From contig MAXP01000111.1 of the NCBI GenBank assembly GCA_001751085.1, positions 3,435 through 14,800 on the forward strand: a stretch of 11,366 nucleotides of DNA. The letters run 5' to 3'. Under the pieces are notes generated by a model. That model did not search any database, was not told where the DNA came from, and was given only the letters and a program-made list of their open reading frames with translations. A program made the position numbers and the translations under genes. Shown one piece after another: positions 1-6,048 of the stretch (positions are counted from its first letter, which is position 1; every line of letters begins with the position of its first letter). The DNA is from Desulfobacterales bacterium C00003060 (GTDB taxonomy: Bacteria > Desulfobacterota > Desulfobacteria > Desulfobacterales > C00003060).

Positions 1-6
1 ACCTGG

Positions 7-27
7 TTTCTGAAACCTGAACACTGA
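7..27 (+). repeat. Short heptamer array, about three units
   Basis: TTTCTGA, AACCTGA, ACACTGA in register, followed by AACCC. It is imperfect but keeps the period of seven seen elsewhere in the window. Confidence 0.5.
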
Positions 28-40
28 AACCCGGCCTTCA

Positions 41-60
41 TTTCGAAAAAAGTGTAAACT
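41..60 (+). repeat. 20-bp perfect inverted repeat, left copy
   Basis: TTTCGAAAAAAGTGTAAACT; its exact reverse complement is at 11271-11290, about 11.2 kb away. It could be a dispersed intergenic element or a shared regulator site. Confidence 0.75.
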
Positions 61-111
61 ACTTTTGCTCGATTTTGAAAGATGCCGATCCAATACTCTC
101 AGCTTTTCTTC

Positions 112-139
112 CTTTCAGCCTTGAGCTTTCAGCTTTTGT
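112..139 (+). repeat. Heptamer array, CTTTCAG type
   Basis: CTTTCAG, CCTTGAG, CTTTCAG, CTTTTGT in register; the reverse complement of the 5254-5281 array. It runs into the 43-bp direct repeat. Confidence 0.75.
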
Positions 140-169
140 CCACCTGTCGGCTCAGGTTATTAAGAAGAT
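127..169 (+). repeat. 43-bp direct repeat, first copy
   Basis: Matches 2611-2653 at 42 of 43 bases, same orientation, 2.48 kb apart, on the far side of the aminotransferase-DUF3343 pair. Confidence 0.85.
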
Positions 170-206
170 CAACGAGCTAACCGGGCGCCTGGCTAACCGC
201 ACAGCT

Positions 207-227
207 TGAACTTTTTGAGAAGCTACC
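207..227 (+). repeat. 21-bp repeat, inverted partner of 2492-2512
   Basis: One mismatch in 21 bases with the reverse complement of 2492-2512. It follows directly after TAACCGCACAGCT (194-206), the terminal word of the palindromic element near 5.6 kb. Confidence 0.7.
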
Positions 228-423
228 TTTCAGACACGTAACTAACTGATTTTACACACTACATTTTGGTGACAGAAAGCTAAGTCGCCTTGGGCTCAAT
301 ACGCTGTCAAAAAGCGAGAAGGTTTTTGTTCGGAGTCTCGACAAGAGGACATGTTCTGGGGGGCCATAAAGCAGGACATTGGGAGAGCCCTCATTACTTC
401 AACTACACAGACTGGTGTTTGCG

Positions 424-1014
424 TTATCCAAATGCCATCCCAAGAACAGGGCCATTTTGATCAAGAGGATCGCCAATGACTTTCATCATTTCCTCATAAG
501 CTATGTTCAAAGAATAGGCACAAAGAGTAGACCCTATGCATATAGGTTCTTTCGCCTCAGAAAGGGTCTTTCCCACCATTTCATAAGCCAGGTAAGGCAC
601 GTCTGGACAGCCACCACCAGAAATATTTACGATCTTCTGCGTTTTTTTATCCACAGTAATCTTCATGTTTGCTGCCCTGACCATCAGGAATTGGCCAAAG
701 TCCTTAACCTTGCACAGCCTTAAAGGCTTTAGCCCATTTGGAGACACGGGCACAACCTGTACGGGCGACCGTCCCACTTCTTCCAGTATTTTGATGATAC
801 CTGGTTCCTCCACTAATGGAAACTCTATGCTTAAGTCACAACCTGTCCTAAAATCAGGGGGAGGACTGACTACATCAATATCGTGACCTTCATCTTTCAG
901 GATCTGTTCGGCCTGTATTACGTCGTTTGTATTTGAAAAAATCAAAAGCCCTCTGGTCACAGGTTCAACACGAGAAGGTTGCTTTTCTCTATTGCTTTTC
1001 CTAAACCATCTCAT
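424..1014 (-). CDS. DUF3343 (Se/S-carrier-like) protein with extra Cys-containing C-terminal domain
   Basis: A soluble protein of 196 residues with no signal peptide or membrane segment. Residues about 21-90 resemble DUF3343, a small domain described as a putative Se/S carrier and often found near YedE and YedF. The expected cysteine is C59, in PPPDFRTGCDLSIEF. Residues about 105-180 form a second domain I cannot name; it has GGGCPDVPYLA (C136) and CIGSTLCAYSL (C159, C165). A basic, polar N-terminus (1-20) precedes both. The ATG follows the TAG stop of the upstream aminotransferase with no spacer, and the ribosome binding site GGGAGG lies inside that gene, so the two are almost certainly translated together. 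Stand-alone DUF3343 proteins are usually much shorter (roughly 80-100 residues), so this one is a fusion. The family call is fairly sure; the carrier role is inferred. Confidence 0.7.
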   Translation of the reverse strand: MRWFRKSNREKQPSRVEPVTRGLLIFSNTNDVIQAEQILKDEGHDIDVVSPPPDFRTGCDLSIEFPLVEEPGIIKILEEVGRSPVQVVPVSPNGLKPLRLCKVKDFGQFLMVRAANMKITVDKKTQKIVNISGGGCPDVPYLAYEMVGKTLSEAKEPICIGSTLCAYSLNIAYEEMMKVIGDPLDQNGPVLGMAFG

Positions 1015-2385
1015 CTAACCAACCTCCCTATATTTTGATGAACATGCCTGCATTTCATGAGCTACTTCACCCATCCTTTCAATGAATATGTTGAGATCAT
1101 CCCAGGAGTGGGCAATAGATATGGCACCTCCACCATGCATGACAAATACCCCTCTGTCGAGGAGTCTGATCTTCAGCTCTACCTCTCTCCTTTGAACATC
1201 ACAATGAAAATATGCCTGATTGGGACTAATCAATTCTATGTCCTGTCTTAGTGGAAAATGGGTCATAAAAAGTGACCCAATCCCCGAACATCTTGCATCT
1301 ATACCATGGGCAGCAAAGGCTTTTTCTATGCTTTTCCTCGTCCAATCGCCCTTTCTTTCCAGAGACGGGTATATCTGATCCTTGTTTCTCTCCAGATGTT
1401 TAATCAAGACAGTGCCAGCCATCATGGCCAGAGGAAGGCAAGAAAAGGTACCCCCTCCAATCAAAACCCTGTCTTCCTTTCTAAGGGTAGGGCTACACCT
1501 TTCTAATATGTCCGCCCTGGCTGCGATGGCCCCTATGGGCAACCCGCCACCTATTATTTTTCCCAGGGTTGTGATATCCGGCAGTACCCCAAAAAGTTCC
1601 TGAGCACCCCCCAATCCTAGCCTGAAGGCAGAGATAATCTCATCAAAGATCAGAAGTGCCCCCACCTTTTGGGTCTCTTCCCTTATGGTCTGTAGATATT
1701 CCTCATTGGCTGGGATAAATCCGCCTTTTCCGACAATGGGCTCCACAATTACCGCAGCTAAGTCATCTGCATGCTTCCTGATAGCCTGAATTATCATCTC
1801 AACGTCGTTAAATGGAACCACGATAGTCTGTGCCTCCTGAGGGCTTAGCAGCCTTGGCTTTGTCTTAAGAAGATCCTGTCCATTCCCTGTAGTTGATTCG
1901 GTTGCCGCTCCATGCCAAGCGCCTTCCATTTTTATGATCTTGTTTCTCTGGGTGTAGAACCTGGCAAGCCTTAAGGCATAGATAGTAGATTCAGTACCAG
2001 AACAGCAGAACCTTACCTTCTCTGCGGAAGGGATATGCCGGCAGATAAGTTCAGCCAGTTCCACCTGATGGGGGGTTACCAGGCCACAATGAAGACCAAT
2101 ATCCATGTTTTCTCTGAGTGCCGACATAATGGGCTCTGGTGAATGTCCGAGAATATTGCAATAGTGACCCATCCAGAAATCAAGGTATTCGTTGCCATCG
2201 ATATCCCAAAACCGGGATCCTTTCCCCCGCGCAAAGTAACAAGGGTACGGCGGGTGGTAGCGTATATTGTTAGAAACCCCACTAGCCATTACCTTGCAAG
2301 CCTGTTTGTACATACCAGCAGACTTGATTGTTTTGGCTCTATATTCTTGTAATATGAAGTCCGTCATCTTTCCGTCCTTGATCAT
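1015..2385 (-). CDS. Class III PLP aminotransferase, glutamate-1-semialdehyde 2,1-aminomutase-like
   Basis: A fold-type I PLP enzyme of 456 residues, the usual length for class III aminotransferases. Visible landmarks are CSGTES (128-133, phosphate-binding loop), the aspartate in FDEIISAFR (D248, pyridine nitrogen), the Schiff-base lysine K276 in TLGKIIGGGLPIGA, and GGTFSCLPLAMMAG (311-324), which matches the GGT-S-NPLA motif of GSA aminomutases. The family includes HemL, but the neighbours are not heme genes, so a different amino/keto substrate is more likely. Two starts are possible: the ATG at 2385, used here with a weak AGG upstream, or the ATG at 2367 preceded by GGACGGAAAG. The gene ends directly at the DUF3343 start. 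Upstream is a ~390-base gap containing repeats, so it may have its own promoter. The family is secure; the reaction is unknown. Confidence 0.85.
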   Translation of the reverse strand: MIKDGKMTDFILQEYRAKTIKSAGMYKQACKVMASGVSNNIRYHPPYPCYFARGKGSRFWDIDGNEYLDFWMGHYCNILGHSPEPIMSALRENMDIGLHCGLVTPHQVELAELICRHIPSAEKVRFCCSGTESTIYALRLARFYTQRNKIIKMEGAWHGAATESTTGNGQDLLKTKPRLLSPQEAQTIVVPFNDVEMIIQAIRKHADDLAAVIVEPIVGKGGFIPANEEYLQTIREETQKVGALLIFDEIISAFRLGLGGAQELFGVLPDITTLGKIIGGGLPIGAIAARADILERCSPTLRKEDRVLIGGGTFSCLPLAMMAGTVLIKHLERNKDQIYPSLERKGDWTRKSIEKAFAAHGIDARCSGIGSLFMTHFPLRQDIELISPNQAYFHCDVQRREVELKIRLLDRGVFVMHGGGAISIAHSWDDLNIFIERMGEVAHEMQACSSKYREVG

Positions 2386-2491
2386 TGTTTAAACCTGCTT
2401 AACGGGTTTCGCTTTCCAGTCATCCTCCGCATAAGTCACTGATAGAATACAGCAAGAATTGTGCCACGGATTGAAGCTTGGACCTTCTTTT

Positions 2492-2512
2492 GGTAACTTC
2501 TCAAAAAGTTCA
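2492..2512 (-). repeat. 21-bp repeat, inverted partner of 207-227
   Basis: Reads as the reverse complement of 207-227 with one mismatch in 21 bases; the core is CTTCTCAAAAAGTTCA. The two copies lie in opposite orientation on either side of the aminotransferase-DUF3343 pair. Confidence 0.75.
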
Positions 2513-2589
2513 GGGAAATCTCCTGAAACGGAGTCCGCCCTCAGGCAAACAAATTTGAAAACGTCTGAAACTCGCTATAAGTGAGCCTG

Positions 2590-2606
2590 GCCCGGATAAA
2601 CCGGGC
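2590..2606. other. Small perfect hairpin GCCCGG-ATAAA-CCGGGC
   Basis: A 6-bp GC-only stem with a 5-base loop, 118 bases past the threonine-synthase-like stop (minus-strand direction). No T-run follows on either strand, so it is not a canonical Rho-independent terminator. It could pause or protect the transcript end. Confidence 0.4.
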
Positions 2607-2610
2607 AAGA

Positions 2611-2653
2611 TTTCAGCTTTTGTCCACCTGTCGGCTCAGGTTATTGAGAAGAT
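2611..2653 (+). repeat. 43-bp direct repeat, second copy
   Basis: Matches 127-169 at 42 of 43 positions (A/G difference near the end) in the same orientation. The core includes GTCCACCTGTCGGCTCAGG. This copy lies between the two PLP genes, the other beyond the DUF3343 gene. Confidence 0.85.
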
Positions 2654-2771
2654 ACTCTTTTTATTCAAAAAAAACACAGGTAGCCGAGACCCAATTCCAA
2701 AAAAAAGGCATATCTGGATTTCGAATTTGTCGTACGAAGTCACGATCGGTCGAAGTTGCCACCATCCCGGT

Positions 2772-3983
2772 CTATTCCAATTCCGCCTTAAGCTCGGGAA
2801 CATCAAGCCTCATCCTGCCAGTACATGCCACCACCACTGTGTCTTCAGGCTGGATCTTACCCATCTTGATTAACTTTTCTGCACCTGCCAGTGCGGCCAA
2901 CGACTCCAAACCGGCCTTACCCTCAGGAACACCATCGGCGCGATAAAGTTCCAGCAACCGGGGAAACTCCCTGATTTCTGCCCTTTTACCTCCTTTGAAC
3001 ACATCCTCAAACCATACAGTCCCTATGCTTACCAGGTGAGGATAAGACTCAAATATCTTGGGTATACCTATTCCTATGACATACGTATCCATATGGTCCA
3101 CCACAAGGTTGCCGACCTTTCCCTCTACCAATCCCCTGGAAGCTAAGACCATAGGGGCACATCCCCAGGGCTGAACACCTCCGAATCTGGGTGACTTCCC
3201 ATAGACATCCAGGCATCCCTTGTTAAAGGAATAGATACCGGTACCACTACCCAAACCCTGGATGTACCAATCAGGCATCCCTCCTAAGTCTTCTAAGACC
3301 TCCAGACAGAGGGTCTTCATGCCCTCAATCCGCATCTGGTTATAAAACCAGTATTCTAAGGGGAGCTTTTTCCCTTCAGCAAATTCACATGCATTGGCTA
3401 TGGCCTCATCAAAAGTGACCCCACTATAATGTAGCCTTACACAATCGGGGTTGAACCTATTGCCTTCCATCTGAACCATCCGGTCATATAATTCCTCCCA
3501 CCTTGTGCGGGCATTTTGGGGAATAAACATATGGACACGCATACCCGCTATTGAGGCGCCACGACAGTGGGCGATGCCGCTATCTCCGGTGCTACTGGCC
3601 ACAAGTTCCTCATAACCCATCTCCTTGAGGCAGGAAAAGGTCATGAATGCCTCCCTATCCTTAAATGACTCTGTGGGTTGCAGGGAGTCCACCTTGATAT
3701 AGATATCCTGTATCCCAAATTCTTTAGCAATTACTTCACATTTTATGAGATGCTCCTTTTTTACCCCAAGTTCCACTGCATATTCCATGTTCTCGATGGG
3801 GAGGATCTCATGAAATCTCCATACCGAATCTCCATATTTGGGGTCAGGATAATTGTCCCAATTGACATCCTCGTAAACAAAAGGAAGCAAACCTTCCGGG
3901 TCACATTCACAATTCCGAATGTGCGTACCCGGGTTGTAGATTTTGCCGCACTTAACGCATTTCCGGTAAAATTTCCTGGCCAT
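2772..3983 (-). CDS. Threonine-synthase-like PLP enzyme with N-terminal zinc ribbon
   Basis: A fold-type II PLP enzyme of 403 residues, close to the usual ~400 of the shorter threonine synthases. A likely zinc ribbon opens the protein (C9, C12, C25, C27). The PLP lysine is K108 in ESFKDRE, the classic threonine synthase motif. A glycine-rich phosphate loop is seen at GLGSGTG (243-249) and the terminal CTGR (387-390) stands where the family has TGHGLKD. The substrate loop reads SSTGDSGIAHC (130-140) rather than the usual SSTGNT-, so the substrate may not be O-phosphohomoserine. Cysteate synthase, a known threonine synthase paralogue, and other beta- or gamma-replacement enzymes are alternatives. 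The start is firm: GGAGGACACA directly precedes the ATG. The MFS gene ends 12 bases upstream, so the two are co-transcribed. No other threonine genes are nearby. Confidence 0.8.
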   Translation of the reverse strand: MARKFYRKCVKCGKIYNPGTHIRNCECDPEGLLPFVYEDVNWDNYPDPKYGDSVWRFHEILPIENMEYAVELGVKKEHLIKCEVIAKEFGIQDIYIKVDSLQPTESFKDREAFMTFSCLKEMGYEELVASSTGDSGIAHCRGASIAGMRVHMFIPQNARTRWEELYDRMVQMEGNRFNPDCVRLHYSGVTFDEAIANACEFAEGKKLPLEYWFYNQMRIEGMKTLCLEVLEDLGGMPDWYIQGLGSGTGIYSFNKGCLDVYGKSPRFGGVQPWGCAPMVLASRGLVEGKVGNLVVDHMDTYVIGIGIPKIFESYPHLVSIGTVWFEDVFKGGKRAEIREFPRLLELYRADGVPEGKAGLESLAALAGAEKLIKMGKIQPEDTVVVACTGRMRLDVPELKAELE

Positions 3984-3995
3984 TGTGTCCTCCTT

Positions 3996-5222
3996 CTATT
4001 CTTTTCCCAAACCTCGACGGGCAGCTACTCTCACCATATAGATAGCCAGTAGGAGCGAAAGGATGGATATGAACCCCAGCACAGCAAAGACATTAGCCAC
4101 GCCGACCTTATCTGTAACATAGCCTCCCATGGACGCGGCCAGGGAGCCTACCCCCATAATCAACAAGAAGTTGATTCCGTAACTAAGCCCATGTGCTCCG
4201 TAGATAGAATATCTGGCTATTAGGGTATTCTGAGTGGGTTGCCAGGCAAAGAAGAAGAACGCAAATATTATGCTAACCACAAATAATGCCCAGTCGTTAA
4301 GAAACCATATAAAGAAAAACAGAGGGGTTGTGAACACAAAGACCAAGAGATAGCCATACTCCGGCCTCTTCAGTCTATCACACAGGGCACCTCCCAGTAT
4401 CTGCCCCAGCATACCTGCAATGGTGACCACAGCCACAAGAAAACCTGCTTTAGCTACGTCGTTCAATGCAAAATGGATGTCATGGGCAAAATGCTTGGGA
4501 AAATACATCATTGCCCCTCTGTAGCATAATCCATACAGGATAGAGTTGATATAGATCAGAAAAAGGATTAAAGGCATTGATGAGAGTCTCGCCTTTCCCG
4601 TAGCCTTATTTCCTTGCCTCTTGGATACTGTTTCATCAGCCACTTTTAGCCTGATGATCGTGATGCCTAGGATAAATCCAAGAATGGCAAATACGATGAA
4701 GCCGGAACGCCAGCCCCAGATGACAGCGGCAGATCCCGAGACAAGAGGGCCCAATGCCAAGCCGATATTTCCTCCAACGCCATGAATGCCCATGGCCTTT
4801 CCTTTTTTTTCCACATTCCTGGAGATAAATGAAAGTCCTGAAGGGTGATATATGGAAGCGGCCAAGCCCAAAAATCCAATAGACACTGCGAGCGCATATA
4901 TGGAGAAAGAGAGCCCTGTTGCCAGTGAGGACATGGCCATCGCAAAGACGCATATGATTAGCAGCCTTCGAGAACCATACCTGTCAGCCAACATGCCTGA
5001 AGGGATTGCCCCTATCCCGAAAAGCGCATAACAAAGGGTCCCTATGATACCCAATTCTAGATACCCTGTCATGCCCATGGAAGGGTCACTCGCTATCAAG
5101 ATCAATACCGAGGGAAATATCATCATGTAGGCATGGGTCAGCAAGTGGGCCGAGGTGGCTGTAAATACGACCCTGTGTTCCTGTCTCTTTTTTTGTAGTT
5201 CAACATTGTCCATGGGAACCAT
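3996..5222 (-). CDS. MFS transporter, about 12 membrane segments
   Basis: An integral membrane protein of about 408 residues, normal for the Major Facilitator Superfamily. The signature loop between helices 2 and 3 reads GMLADRYGSRRLL (about 76-88), and a short charged loop (about 200-220, VADETVSKRQGNKATGKARL) separates the two six-helix halves. The product probably moves a small solute by proton coupling; the direction and substrate cannot be read. It is the first gene of a unit with the threonine-synthase-like gene, whose ribosome binding site follows the stop, so import of a precursor or export of a product of that enzyme is plausible. The start is uncertain: TTG 5228, ATG 5222 (chosen) and ATG 5213 are in frame and none has a strong ribosome binding site. 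Upstream lies the repeat-filled gap. Confidence 0.85.
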   Translation of the reverse strand: MVPMDNVELQKKRQEHRVVFTATSAHLLTHAYMMIFPSVLILIASDPSMGMTGYLELGIIGTLCYALFGIGAIPSGMLADRYGSRRLLIICVFAMAMSSLATGLSFSIYALAVSIGFLGLAASIYHPSGLSFISRNVEKKGKAMGIHGVGGNIGLALGPLVSGSAAVIWGWRSGFIVFAILGFILGITIIRLKVADETVSKRQGNKATGKARLSSMPLILFLIYINSILYGLCYRGAMMYFPKHFAHDIHFALNDVAKAGFLVAVVTIAGMLGQILGGALCDRLKRPEYGYLLVFVFTTPLFFFIWFLNDWALFVVSIIFAFFFFAWQPTQNTLIARYSIYGAHGLSYGINFLLIMGVGSLAASMGGYVTDKVGVANVFAVLGFISILSLLLAIYMVRVAARRGLGKE

Positions 5223-5253
5223 CCACAAGCAGCTTAGCCAAATTGATTAGACA

Positions 5254-5281
5254 AAGGCTGAAAGCTCAAGGCTCAAAGCTG
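5254..5281 (-). repeat. Heptamer array, four units of AARGCTS type
   Basis: Four successive 7-base units (AAGGCTG, AAAGCTC, AAGGCTC, AAAGCTG) end to end. The same array occurs in inverted orientation at 112-139; 112-132 reverse-complemented matches this copy at 20 of 21 bases. Confidence 0.8.
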
Positions 5282-5317
5282 GATTGGCTGCCGGTGAATA
5301 TTGACCTTCCATAGTAT

Positions 5318-5345
5318 TTCGGAGTTCGGAGTTCGGAGTTCGGAG
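5318..5345 (+). repeat. Heptamer array, TTCGGAG x4
   Basis: Four perfect tandem copies of TTCGGAG with no interruption. Confidence 0.95.
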
Positions 5346-5414
5346 TTAAGCAGCACATCATTTTAGCGTAATTTCACATGGTTATCAGAACCATTCATCC
5401 CGCAAATTTGCGAG

Positions 5415-5497
5415 CTGTGCGGTTACACATCAGAGCATTCAACACACGAAAAAGAAAAGAATTATCACGAAAGCACGAAAAATGGAAAACACGAAAA
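5415..5497 (-). repeat. Half copy of the palindromic 'cacgaaa' element
   Basis: Closely matches 5671-5752, from CTGTGCGGTTACAC through repeated CACGAAA words. The matching left arm is missing; instead a 12-bp palindrome CGCAAATTTGCG (5401-5412) stands where the hairpin loop would be. Confidence 0.8.
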
Positions 5498-5591
5498 GAG
5501 CCTGAGTAACTGGGATGATTTCATAGCATGTGATGCCTGTATATGTCGCAACTCAGGCAACCACCCCCAGTAACTTGATTTCTATGTCTTG

Positions 5592-5752
5592 TTTCGTGTC
5601 TTCGTACTTTCGTGTCTTCGTGATGGGTTTTGAATGGTTTCTTAACCGCACAGGTCCCAAATTTTTGGACCTGTGCGGTTACACGTCAGAGCATTCAACA
5701 CACGAAAATGAAAAGAATTATCACGAAAGCACGAAAGGACGAAAACACGAAA
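5592..5752. repeat. Complete ~160-bp palindromic element
   Basis: An imperfect inverted repeat. The left arm (5592-5657) has TTTCGTG/CTTCGT words ending in TAACCGCACAGGTCC; the right arm (5667-5752) starts GGACCTGTGCGGTTA and ends in CACGAAA words. The centre is a perfect 14-bp stem (5644-5657 with 5667-5680) around a 9-base AT-rich loop. It resembles a non-coding MITE- or REP-like element; no transposase is present. Confidence 0.8.
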
Positions 5753-5830
5753 GGGAAGTCTTCGGATGAACATCCTTCAGCCTTTAACCTAAATGGCTAA
5801 CATACAGAAATAGCCGTTGAATGTTCGCTA

Positions 5831-5865
5831 TTTGGTGTTTGGTGTTTGGTGTTTGGTGTTTGGTG
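5831..5865 (+). repeat. Heptamer array, TTTGGTG x5
   Basis: Five perfect tandem copies of TTTGGTG. Confidence 0.95.
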
Positions 5866-5880
5866 TTTGTTTTTTCATTC

Positions 5881-5915
5881 GATGTTGGACGTTCGATGTT
5901 CGATGTTGGACGTTC
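5881..5915 (+). repeat. Heptamer array, GAYGTTS x5
   Basis: Five 7-base units in register (GATGTTG, GACGTTC, GATGTTC, GATGTTG, GACGTTC), 15 bases after the TTTGGTG array. The variation is confined to positions 3 and 7. Confidence 0.85.
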
Positions 5916-5932
5916 ATCTTTTTTATATTTTT

Positions 5933-6020
5933 TTTCGTGTTTTCGTACTGTGCGACGTTCGCCTTGAGAACATGCCGTGTTTTCGTGATTGATTTTAAAT
6001 AGTTTTCTAACCGCACAGCT
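5933..6020 (+). repeat. Half copy of the palindromic element, left arm
   Basis: TTTCGTGTTTTCGTAC, then an unrelated stretch of about 30 bases, then GTTTTCGTGATTGATTTTAA and TAACCGCACAGCT, corresponding to the left arm of the complete element. It lies just beyond the yedE-like stop codon. Confidence 0.65.
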
Positions 6021-6048
6021 CCCAATTTTTAAGTATTTTTCTGAAAAG

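Larger units (their letters stand above)
1..423. other. Non-coding left end
   Basis: Beyond the repeats listed (7-27, 41-60, 112-169, 194-227) I see no gene, no convincing promoter and no terminator in this stretch downstream of the DUF3343 gene. The part from about 230 to 423 looks unique. Confidence 0.55.
2386..2771. other. Repeat-bearing intergenic gap between the two PLP genes
   Basis: No credible gene. It holds one member of a 21-bp inverted repeat pair (2492-2512), a perfect 6-bp hairpin (2590-2606) and one member of a 43-bp direct repeat pair (2611-2653). The remaining sequence is A-rich and shows no convincing -35/-10 pair. It may carry the promoter of the aminotransferase-DUF3343 pair or an end of the upstream transcript. 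Confidence 0.6.
5229..6048. other. 820-base intergenic repeat region
   Basis: No credible gene on either strand; the short open frames are translations of repeats. From left to right it holds a GCTGAAA-type heptamer array, a TTCGGAG array, a half palindromic element, a complete palindromic element, a TTTGGTG array, a GATGTTG-type array and another half element. It separates the six-gene operon from the MFS unit, so both the promoter of the MFS unit and the 3' end of the operon must lie here. I see no clear promoter or T-tailed terminator. Confidence 0.7.

Noticed and set aside
379..723. Open frame on the plus strand
   Set aside because: It lies opposite the DUF3343 gene, has no ribosome binding site and no recognisable domain; the minus-strand frame is clearly the gene.
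1015..2385. Assignment as the heme enzyme HemL
   Set aside because: The motifs place it in the family, but there are no heme genes nearby and it is coupled to a DUF3343 gene; the specific name is not supported.
2590..2606. Rho-independent terminator
   Set aside because: The hairpin is short and no T-run follows on either strand.
5401..5755. CRISPR array made of the similar copies in the large gap
   Set aside because: There are only one full and two half copies in mixed orientation, with no regular spacing and no cas genes.
5530..6025. Short open frames of 60-80 residues on both strands in the large gap
   Set aside because: They are translations of heptamer arrays and palindromic arms (for example repeated TPNTKHQ), not proteins.
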